Of a stretch of 53,839 nt of DNA, positions 48,195-53,839 are shown piece by piece. Location: NCBI GenBank assembly GCA_041743105.1, contig JBGTNI010000033.1, positions 1 to 53,839 on the forward strand. The letters are read 5' to 3'. The position numbers and the translations under genes are program-made. A model generated the notes under the pieces. It did not search any database. It was not told the DNA's origin and saw only the letters and a list, made by a program, of their open reading frames with translations. The first letter of the stretch is position 1, and each line of letters opens with the position of its first letter. Source of the stretch: QHCE01 sp041743105 (lineage in GTDB: Bacteria; Actinomycetota; Actinomycetes; Mycobacteriales; QHCE01).

Positions 48195-49517
48195 GTGACT
48201 AATTCAGCTGTTGCATTGGAAAATTGGAGATCTCTACCAGCTGCCCAGCAGCCCGAATGGCCCGATGCGGCCGAGCTGGCCGAGGCTGTCAATGTGCTGT
48301 CGACGGTGCCACAGATCGCGGCCGTATTCGAGGTAGACCGGCTGCGCCGGCGGCTGGGCGAAGTGGCCCGCGGTGAGGCGTTTTTGCTGCAAGGCGGAGA
48401 TTGCGCCGAGACCTTCGAAGACAACACCGAGCCGCATCTGCGCGGCGTCATCCGTACGTTGCTACAGATGGCGATCGTGCTCACCTACGCGGCAAGCCTG
48501 CCCGTGGTAAAGCTAGGCCGCATCGCGGGACAGTACGCCAAACCGCGGTCGGCTGTTATCGACGAGCTTGGCCTGCCGTCCTACCGAGGCGACATGATCA
48601 ACGGGATCGGTGCCACGCCGGCAGAGCGTACCCCGGATCCGCGACGGATGGTCCGCGCCTATGCCAACGCTGCGGCCGCGATGAACACGCTGCGCTCGTT
48701 CGCCGGCGGAGGCCTAGCCGACTTACATGCGGTGCATGACTGGAACAAGGACTTCGTTCGCACGTCACGGGCGGGTGCCCGTTACGAGCAGATCGCTACC
48801 GAGATCGACCGAGCGCTGGGCTTTATGCGCGCCTGCCGCGTCGACGATCCGGAGATGCGTAGCACGGAGTTGTACTGCAGCCACGAGGCGTTGATCCTGG
48901 AATACGAGCACGCCCTGACCCGACTGGATGGCGGTAGGCCCTATGGCCTGTCCGGACACTTTCTCTGGGTCGGCGAGCGCACTCGCCAACTCGACGGCGC
49001 GCACATCGACTTCATCTCCCGGTTGGCCAACCCCGTCGGGGTGAAGTTGGGACCCAGCACCACTCCGGATTATGTGGTGGAGCTGGTGGAGCGGCTTGAC
49101 CCGGCAGGCGAACCCGGCCGGCTGACGTTGATCAGCCGGATGGGAAGCCGCAATGTGCGCGAGGTGCTGCCAGCACTTGTGGAAAAGGTGGCCGCCAGCG
49201 GCCACCTCGTGGTCTGGCACTGCGACCCGATGCACGGCAACACCGTGGAGTCTTCCCATGGGTTGAAGACACGGCACTTCGACCAGATCGTGGACGAAGT
49301 ACTGGGCTTTTTCGAGGTGCATCGCAGCCTAGGGACCCATCCGGGCGGTATCCACATCGAGCTCACCGGTGAGGATGTCACCGAGTGCCTGGGCGGCGCG
49401 CAAGACATCGTGGACGCACAGCTGGTGAACCGTTACCAGACGGCGTGCGATCCACGGTTGAACACACAGCAGTCTCTGGAGCTAGCCTACCTAGTAGCCG
49501 ACATGCTGCGCGGCTAG
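48195..49517 (+). CDS. aroG: Class II (plant-type) DAHP synthase
   Basis: A 440-residue 3-deoxy-D-arabino-heptulosonate 7-phosphate synthase catalysing the first step of the shikimate pathway. Conserved blocks are FLLQGGDCAETF (metal Cys), KLGRIAGQYAKPRS (PEP site), LPSYRGDMING, YCSHEALILEYEHAL, HFLWVGERTRQLDGAH, NPVGVKLGP, VVWHCDPMHGN (metal His), GGIHIELTGEDVTEC and RYQTACDPRLNTQQSLELAY. It is slightly shorter at the N-terminus than the M. tuberculosis enzyme (462). The GTG start has TAGGCT six bases upstream, consistent with a leaderless mRNA. A family B repeat follows the stop by 13 bases. Confidence 0.96.
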   Translation: MTNSAVALENWRSLPAAQQPEWPDAAELAEAVNVLSTVPQIAAVFEVDRLRRRLGEVARGEAFLLQGGDCAETFEDNTEPHLRGVIRTLLQMAIVLTYAASLPVVKLGRIAGQYAKPRSAVIDELGLPSYRGDMINGIGATPAERTPDPRRMVRAYANAAAAMNTLRSFAGGGLADLHAVHDWNKDFVRTSRAGARYEQIATEIDRALGFMRACRVDDPEMRSTELYCSHEALILEYEHALTRLDGGRPYGLSGHFLWVGERTRQLDGAHIDFISRLANPVGVKLGPSTTPDYVVELVERLDPAGEPGRLTLISRMGSRNVREVLPALVEKVAASGHLVVWHCDPMHGNTVESSHGLKTRHFDQIVDEVLGFFEVHRSLGTHPGGIHIELTGEDVTECLGGAQDIVDAQLVNRYQTACDPRLNTQQSLELAYLVADMLRG

Positions 49518-49530
49518 TGCCAGTCAGTCC

Positions 49531-49591
49531 CTGCCGGCGTTCTCGTCGCCTCACCTACCTTCGTAGGCGTCGGCTCCTGCGGCCTTGGCAG
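49531..49591 (+). repeat. Terminator-like repeat, family B, copy 3
   Basis: It runs from CTGCCGGCGTTC to GGCCTTGGCAG with CTGCC/GGCAG pairing ends and a central perfect CCTAC-CTTC-GTAGG tetraloop hairpin. It is downstream of aroG in sense orientation. The same central stem in the copy at 33434-33489 has a different sequence but is still paired. Confidence 0.75.
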
Positions 49592-49626
49592 GAACCGACT
49601 GGCGGACGCTCTGGATGGGGATGTCA

Positions 49627-49953
49627 ATGACACATCAGGTGCGTTTCCAGCGCCGGGTGGAGGACTTTCGATGCGGTAACTGTGGCGTCGCAGTCACCGG
49701 ATCGGGGTTCACCAATCACTGCCCGAGCTGCTTGTGGTCACGGCATGTCGATATCGCCCCGGGTGATCGTGCTGCCGACTGTGCTTCGTTGATGGTTCCG
49801 CTGGCTGCAACCTATGAGCGGGGCAAGTATGTACTGCTGCACGAATGCCAGGGCTGTGGGATGCGTAAGCCGAACCGGGCTGCTGCCAATGACGATAGTG
49901 AGCTATTGATCGCGTTGACCGCTGTACCGTTCCGGCGACCCAACTGCGATTAG
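49627..49953 (+). CDS. RNHCP domain protein
   Basis: A 108-residue protein with three metal-binding pairs: FRCGNCGVAV, then TNHCPSCLWSRHVD (the N-H-C-P-x-C-L block that names the RNHCP family), and HECQGCGMRKPNR. It is a small zinc-ribbon-like protein of unknown function, common in bacteria. ATG 49627 is preferred, with GGGG six bases upstream. ATG 49621 directly abuts the G-run, and 49585 extends into the repeat region. The stop overlaps the end of convergent bfr by three bases. Confidence 0.85.
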   Translation: MTHQVRFQRRVEDFRCGNCGVAVTGSGFTNHCPSCLWSRHVDIAPGDRAADCASLMVPLAATYERGKYVLLHECQGCGMRKPNRAAANDDSELLIALTAVPFRRPNCD

Positions 49954-50429
49954 GCCTCGGGATGCTCCACTAGGCCCGCGAGGTAGAGCTGTTCGCCCAG
50001 CTTGCTGATGAGCTCCAGTTGGGTTTCCAGGTAGTCGATGTGATGCTCCTCGTCGGCCAAGATCTCCTCAAACAGCTTGGCCGAGGTGACATCGCCGACC
50101 GATCGGGAGTGATCGATGGCGCGCCGTAGCCGGTCGACGGCCTCTTGCTCGATGAGCATGTCGCACTCGAACTGCTCTTTCACCGTCTCACCGATGCGCA
50201 CCGCGAACAAGCGCTGATAGTTCGGAAGTCCCGCTAGAAACAGAATGCGGTCTGTAATGATCTCGGCATGGCGCATCTCATCGAGGGACTCGGCCTTGGT
50301 GTGGGCCGCGAGCTTGCTCAGCCCCCAGTTCTGCTGCATTTTCGCGTGCAAGAAATATTGGTTGATCGCGGTGAGCTCCGCGGTGAGTTGCTCGTTCAGA
50401 AACTCCAGAACCTGTTGGTCACCCTGCAT
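49950..50429 (-). CDS. bfr: Bacterioferritin
   Basis: A 159-residue subunit of the 24-mer heme-containing ferritin that stores iron. It starts MQGDQQVLEFLNEQLTAELT. Ferroxidase ligands are the Glu in LTAELTAINQYF, E-x2-H in DEMRHAEIITDRI, the Glu in NVE-like ECDMLIEQEAVDRL, and E-x2-H in ILADEEHHIDYLETQL. Met52, the heme ligand, is in AESLDEMRHAE. ATG 50429 is clear from homology; the open frame upstream to 50729 is the opposite of other features. An iron box about 100 bases upstream and the bfd gene behind it indicate iron-dependent control. Confidence 0.96.
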   Translation of the reverse strand: MQGDQQVLEFLNEQLTAELTAINQYFLHAKMQQNWGLSKLAAHTKAESLDEMRHAEIITDRILFLAGLPNYQRLFAVRIGETVKEQFECDMLIEQEAVDRLRRAIDHSRSVGDVTSAKLFEEILADEEHHIDYLETQLELISKLGEQLYLAGLVEHPEA

Positions 50430-50529
50430 GACGTGCCCCTGGGCTCGTAGTACGGTGTGATACGGGAAGATCCGTAGACACCAATGTGATGAGCTTGCAG
50501 GGTAGTTTGCGGTGCAGAGGCGCTTTAGC

Positions 50530-50548
50530 TCAGGTAAGGCTAACTCCG
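50530..50548. promoter_or_regulatory. IdeR/DtxR iron box upstream of bfr
   Basis: The 19-base site TCAGGTAAGGCTAACTCCG matches the box TTAGGTTAGSCTAACCTAA at 13 positions, including AGGT and the complete GGCTAAC core. It lies 101 bases before the bfr start. In mycobacteria, IdeR with iron activates bfr, so activation is possible here. Confidence 0.6.
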
Positions 50549-50553
50549 CCGGT

Positions 50554-50745
50554 CTAAGTAGCTGCCGCTGTGGCGGGATCGGAGCTGACGGACTCACCGA
50601 GCATACTGGCGACGCGGCGCAGGCAGCAGCCGCAACCAGTTCCGGCGCCGCAGCGCTGCGCGAGGTCGTCGGTGCTGCGGGCACCGGCGGCAATAGCCGC
50701 CCAGAGCTCAGATTCGCGGACCTTTGCACAGACGCAGACGTACAT
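50554..50745 (-). CDS. bfd: Bacterioferritin-associated ferredoxin (BFD-like [2Fe-2S] protein)
   Basis: A 63-residue protein with the BFD [2Fe-2S] fold: MYVCVCAKVRESELWAAIAA, then STDDLAQRCGAGTGCGCCL. The four ligands are Cys4, Cys6, and the pair in the C-G-C-C region (GTGCGCCL). In other bacteria Bfd gives electrons to bacterioferritin to release iron. It is upstream of bfr on the same strand, 124 bases away, with an iron box on each side. Longer frames in other registers over this stretch are shadows. Confidence 0.9.
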   Translation of the reverse strand: MYVCVCAKVRESELWAAIAAGARSTDDLAQRCGAGTGCGCCLRRVASMLGESVSSDPATAAAT

Positions 50746-50833
50746 GCCTCACCAATCTCGCCAGATCGAACGCGTGAGTAGCCGAACTATCACCCATCAG
50801 ATTGAGGTGTATCTACTAGGTTCCCGGCATGAG

Positions 50834-50852
50834 TTAGGTTAGGCAATCCAAA
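50834..50852. promoter_or_regulatory. IdeR/DtxR iron box upstream of bfd
   Basis: TTAGGTTAGGCAATCCAAA matches the consensus TTAGGTTAGSCTAACCTAA at 16 of 19 positions, including an intact left half-site. It is centred about 98 bases before the bfd start and 51 bases from the convergent end of pknL. Confidence 0.75.
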
Positions 50853-50891
50853 GTGGTGCAGCTCATAGCTGGCGGCGGGAGACTCTCACCG

Positions 50892-52925
50892 TCAGAAGGC
50901 AAACATCGTGACATTGTTTCCTTTGGTGGTAGAGCTTCCCGCTGTGGGCGTTTGCAAGAAAACCCTCCCCTGGTTGCTTCCCCGGCAGCTCCCCGTCAGG
51001 CCCGCTGTTTCCAGGGCTGCTTGGGCTTCTCGGCACGTCAGGCTGCGCACATTTGGCACTCTGACCCGCTCGGGCCCGCTGCTGAGCACCAGCTGCACTT
51101 CGCTGCCCCTCTCGACCGTGGAGTCTGGTGCCGGTTCCTGACGAATCACACTGTCAGCGGATATTTCGTCCGAAGACTCAGTGGTAAACGTCGCCTTCAG
51201 GTCGTGATCGGCTAGCAGGGCCTCGGCGTCAGCTTTGCTCAGGCCGGCCACGTCGGGCACTGAGGTCGAGCCCCTGCCTTTACTGATCACGAGCCTGATC
51301 TTTGAATCTGCCTTCAGCGGAGCTCCCGCGGCGGGTTCGGTTCGGATGGCGCTGCCCTTGGCCACGTCCTGGCTTTCTTCTTCACTGCGGACAGGTTTGA
51401 AGTGCTCGGCTTGCAGCAGCTTGACTGCTGCTGCTTCGGGCTTACCTTTCACCGTTGGCACGGTCCGATTCTCCGTCCCCCGCGACAGCACTACCGTAAC
51501 CGCGTCGCCTTCGTCGATGCGGATACCGTCCTGGGGCTTCTGGTCTAGCACCACGTCCTCGCTGACGGTGTCGGAGAACTTGGGCTTGCCATACACCACT
51601 TTTAGGCCGGCATCGGAGATGGCCTGCTCCGCTTCGGCTTTGCTCAGACCCACCAGTTGTGGGACCGCGATGTCATTTCTCGTGTCCAGCCACCAGATCA
51701 CGCCACCTGCCAATAGCGCCAGCGCGACGGCCCCGGCGATCACCATGACCAGCATCCTCCGCTTGCGCTGCTGTTCATGGTGCATCGCTGTCGGTTGGAT
51801 GAGCGGTGGATACGGCGGAACCGGCCCTTGAGGGTGACCTGGTGCGTGGCTGCTCGGTGCGTGGTTGCCCGGTGCGGCCACACCGCGTGTCATCCCGGGT
51901 GGCGGTGGCTGGGCGCCCAGCGGCGCCCCCACCTGGGTGCCCAGCGGAGGCATCACTGAAGTACCGCCGCCCTGTGCTGGTCTAGAAGTCTGTGCTGGTC
52001 TAGAAGTCTGCGCTGGATCGGAAGCCGCCGGTGGCTCGGCTGTGGGCGTAGTTGCCATGACCAGCGCTGGAATGATGCCGAGGTCATGGCGAGCTTGTCG
52101 CAGTGCGGTGAGAAATGCGCCTGCCGTGGCCAGCCGCTGATTGCGGTCCCGGCGGGTAGCCCACGCCACGAGTGCATCTAGAGCGCTGGGAAGCTCCCGC
52201 ACTGCCTCCGATGGGCGTGGGATGTCTGAGTTGACGTGCTGGTACGCCACCTCCATCGCGGACTTTCCCGGGTAGGGTTTTGCCCCGGTGAGGAGTTCAT
52301 AGAGCATGACCCCGGCCGCGTAGACGTCACTTCGCGCATCGGATTGGCCGTCGGCGATTTGCTCGGGCGCAAGGTAGGCGACCGTTCCTAGCAGGGTGTT
52401 GCGGTTGGTGAGCTGGTGGCTGTCTTCGACAGCTCTGGCTAGGCCGAAGTCGGCTACTTTCACGATTCCGCTGGGAGAGATCAGCACATTCTCCGGCTTG
52501 ACGTCGCGGTGCGCGATGCCGCGATCGTGTGCCTGGGCAAGCGCGGCCAGTACTGGCTCCATAACGCCGAGCGCTTCGGCCGGACTCAGGCGTTCACGTT
52601 GCCGCAGCACGCCCCGCAGCGTGGTGCCGTCTACCTTCTCCATCACCAAGAACGTGGTGTCGCCGTGGCTGCCTTCGTCGAAGACGGCGACGATGTGGGG
52701 GTGGTTGAGTGCGGCGGCGGAGCGCGCCTCCCGCATGAAGCGGCTCGCGAAGACCGGATCGGCCGCATAGGAGGGATGCAGCACCTTCACGGCAACGATG
52801 CGCTCAAGTCGCTCGTCGAACGCTTCGTACACCGCGGCCATGCCGCCTTGTGCGATCTTGCCCCGAATCCGGTAGCGCTGCTCCAGGAGCGCTCCCTGCA
52901 TGGGGTCAGTCGCGGTAACGTTCAC
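50892..52925 (-). CDS. pknL: PASTA-domain serine/threonine kinase, PknL type
   Basis: A 677-residue membrane Hanks-type kinase. The kinase domain (about 10-270) has the Gly loop KIAQGGMAAVYEA, Lys in VAVKVL, HRDVKPENVL and DFGLARA with activation-loop Thr in LTNRNTLLGT. A Pro/Gln-rich linker contains short repeats (PAQTSRPAQTSRPAQ). One membrane helix is MLVMVIAGAVALALLAGGVI. Outside are four PASTA repeats, beginning IAVPQLVGLSKAEAEQAI, RTVPTVKGKPEAAA, TSVPDVAGLSKADA and VRVPNVRSLTCREA. GTG 52925 lies seven bases after TACACT and gives a leaderless start; ATG 52901 is the alternative. It is divergent from the Rv2175c-like gene, its known phosphorylation target in M. tuberculosis. Confidence 0.94.
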   Translation of the reverse strand: MNVTATDPMQGALLEQRYRIRGKIAQGGMAAVYEAFDERLERIVAVKVLHPSYAADPVFASRFMREARSAAALNHPHIVAVFDEGSHGDTTFLVMEKVDGTTLRGVLRQRERLSPAEALGVMEPVLAALAQAHDRGIAHRDVKPENVLISPSGIVKVADFGLARAVEDSHQLTNRNTLLGTVAYLAPEQIADGQSDARSDVYAAGVMLYELLTGAKPYPGKSAMEVAYQHVNSDIPRPSEAVRELPSALDALVAWATRRDRNQRLATAGAFLTALRQARHDLGIIPALVMATTPTAEPPAASDPAQTSRPAQTSRPAQGGGTSVMPPLGTQVGAPLGAQPPPPGMTRGVAAPGNHAPSSHAPGHPQGPVPPYPPLIQPTAMHHEQQRKRRMLVMVIAGAVALALLAGGVIWWLDTRNDIAVPQLVGLSKAEAEQAISDAGLKVVYGKPKFSDTVSEDVVLDQKPQDGIRIDEGDAVTVVLSRGTENRTVPTVKGKPEAAAVKLLQAEHFKPVRSEEESQDVAKGSAIRTEPAAGAPLKADSKIRLVISKGRGSTSVPDVAGLSKADAEALLADHDLKATFTTESSDEISADSVIRQEPAPDSTVERGSEVQLVLSSGPERVRVPNVRSLTCREAQAALETAGLTGSCRGSNQGRVFLQTPTAGSSTTKGNNVTMFAF

Positions 52926-52950
52926 GACGGCCAGTGTACGGTTTGCATCC

Positions 52951-53304
52951 GTGACCGACGAACCGCCGATCTCCTCTAACGAATGGCTCACCGTCCCCGA
53001 CGTGGCGCAACGCCTGGATCTGCGCCTTACGAGGGTGCGCCGCATGATCTCCGATGGGGAGCTGCTCGCGCAGCGCCGCGATGGCGTGTTGTACGTGCCA
53101 GGCGAGCTGGTAACCACCAACCAGCGGGTAGCCGACCACATCGCGGGCCTACTCGTGGTGCTGCGCGATGACGGATTCACCCCGGACGAGATGCTGCGGT
53201 GGCTATTCACCCCCGACGAATCGCTGGGTAGTAAGCCAGTGGATGCGCTCCACGGCCACAAAGCGCGTGAGGTGAAGCGGCGGGCACAGGCGCTCGCGCT
53301 GTGA
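52951..53304 (+). CDS. Rv2175c-like DNA-binding protein
   Basis: A 117-residue protein with an N-terminal winged helix-turn-helix of the MerR/excisionase sort (WLTVPDVAQRLDLRLTRVRR, MISDGELLAQRRDGVLYVPG) and a helical C-terminal part (VADHIAGLLVVLRDDGFTPD, EMLRWLFTPDESLGSKPVDA). This is the architecture of mycobacterial Rv2175c, which PknL phosphorylates near its N-terminus to weaken DNA binding. The GTG at 52951 is eight bases after TACGGT and gives a leaderless mRNA. Its promoter overlaps that of pknL. A family A repeat follows. Confidence 0.9.
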   Translation: MTDEPPISSNEWLTVPDVAQRLDLRLTRVRRMISDGELLAQRRDGVLYVPGELVTTNQRVADHIAGLLVVLRDDGFTPDEMLRWLFTPDESLGSKPVDALHGHKAREVKRRAQALAL

Positions 53305-53314
53305 CAGCTAGGCC

Positions 53315-53400
53315 TATTAATAATCAGAACGTAAGTAGCTAGACAAGTGCAGCCTTCTGACCTGCAAATTAGCTAATTACGGGCTGACTTAGTAACGATC
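53315..53400 (-). repeat. Dispersed hairpin repeat, family A, copy 3
   Basis: Minus-strand copy, closest in sequence to copy 1. It has GATCGTTACTAAGTC, then the shared TTAGCTAATTTGCAGG and ACTTGTCTAGCTACTT, then CTGATTATTAATAG. The inner stem is a perfect GCAG/CTGC here. It lies between the Rv2175c-like gene and the mptA end. Confidence 0.8.
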
Positions 53401-53445
53401 GACTCAGTAGTAACCATAGGCTCACTGCTAGATGCAGCGATTGTG

Positions 53446-53839
53446 TCACGTGCCGTACCTGCCGGTACGTCTTATCATCGCCACGAGGATGCCTGCGGCC
53501 ACGACGCTGGCGACCACGATGGCTATGACTCCCACCGTCATCGTCGAGCGCGCCAGGTTATAGCCGTCTGGAAGCACCAGAAAGCACAGCGCCGCTGCCG
53601 TGCCCGCGGCGACTGTTCGTCCGGGGACGCCGCGAGTGCTTGCTGCCAGTAACACCAGCGGCCACAGGAAGTACCACGGGTGAAACGCAGGGGCGAGGAT
53701 GGTCAGCGTCAGCAGCGCCAGGCCGCAGGCCTGTACGAGGTCACGCGTGGCGCCGGTCATGGAGCTTTCTGCTGCAATCGGTGCTTCATTGCGCGGCGCG
53801 GCGCGGCGCGGGCGCAGTAAGCGCCACGCCGCGTGGCTC
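53446..53839 (-). CDS. mptA: Alpha-(1->6)-mannosyltransferase C-terminus, probably MptA (partial)
   Basis: The last 130 residues of a polytopic GT-C glycosyltransferase; the frame stays open to the window edge. Helices seen are LVQACGLALLTLTILAPAFH, WYFLWPLVLLAAST, VAAGTAAALCFLVLPDGYN and TVGVIAIVVASVVAAGILVA. The block LAPAFHPWYFLWPL is typical for the MptA/MptB mannosyltransferases that build the lipomannan backbone. In M. tuberculosis mptA (Rv2174) adjoins Rv2175c and pknL, as here. The identification relies on that synteny and the C-terminal helices. Confidence 0.78.
   Translation of the reverse strand, partial: SHAAWRLLRPRRAAPRNEAPIAAESSMTGATRDLVQACGLALLTLTILAPAFHPWYFLWPLVLLAASTRGVPGRTVAAGTAAALCFLVLPDGYNLARSTMTVGVIAIVVASVVAAGILVAMIRRTGRYGT

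Noticed and set aside
50429..50729. N-terminal extension of bacterioferritin to a 259-residue protein
   Set aside because: The extra 100 residues overlap bfd in another frame and have no homology. Bacterioferritins start at MQGDQQ-like sequences of 158-160 residues.
1..53839. CRISPR arrays, rRNA or tRNA genes, prophage integrase
   Set aside because: No regularly spaced direct repeats, no rRNA-like sequence, no convincing tRNA and no phage integrase were seen on either strand by eye.

Overview
The window is high-GC DNA from an actinobacterium, most likely of the order Pseudonocardiales or Mycobacteriales. Pointers are a mshA-gpmA-senX3-regX3 neighbourhood like that of mycobacteria, an hrcA-dnaJ-rsmE block, a type II (plant-like) DAHP synthase, a PASTA kinase divergent from an Rv2175c-like regulator next to an alpha-1,6-mannosyltransferase tail, IdeR/DtxR-type iron boxes, and many GTG starts that look leaderless. 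No rRNA, tRNA or CRISPR array was seen.

Layout. 1-4334: tail of a mshA-like glycosyltransferase, a small unknown gene, an MFS exporter with its TetR regulator, a lipoprotein, and gpmA. 4335-28439: a roughly 24-kb accessory block lying exactly between gpmA and senX3, which are neighbours in mycobacteria. It holds a PepSY membrane protein, a secreted protein-arginine deiminase (PAD) homologue with a divergent TetR and tandem operators, an Sfp-type phosphopantetheinyl transferase, a radical SAM/SPASM enzyme with a 34-residue peptide gene, a HAD hydrolase, an AhpD-like protein, and a complete but bare enediyne core cassette: two DUF1702 (UnbL) genes, unbV, unbU, an iterative enediyne PKS and a hot-dog thioesterase. 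An M13 peptidase, an unknown protein and a TetR/YceI/flavin-reductase group follow. 28463-37275: senX3-regX3, a sugar isomerase-like protein, an enoyl-CoA hydratase, hemW, a DUF4870 protein, hrcA (with a CIRCE), a MITE, dnaJ and rsmE. 37442-42373: the murD2-murL pair for the alternative route to D-Glu in peptidoglycan, a GlcD-like FAD oxidase and ung. 42374-46900: insertion-sequence debris, a multiply frameshifted DUF1905/YdeI pseudogene, an S41 peptidase, and a phosphotransferase-like protein whose stop codon comes from an IS end. 47061-53839: PFK (probably PPi type), aroG, an RNHCP protein, bfr-bfd with iron boxes, pknL, an Rv2175c-like gene and the end of mptA.

How it fits together. The enediyne genes form one tightly overlapping rightward operon. 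No halogenase, P450, epoxide hydrolase, glycosyltransferase or obvious self-resistance gene is in the window, so the product is either very simple or finished elsewhere. The PKS C-terminal phosphopantetheinyl-transferase-like domain looks catalytically dead, and the free-standing Sfp-type enzyme 8 kb upstream is the natural candidate to replace it.

Two unnamed dispersed intergenic repeat families stand out. One (three copies) forms a long hairpin with compensatory base changes between copies. The other (three copies) sits just downstream of genes, in the sense orientation, and looks like a mobile or amplified terminator.
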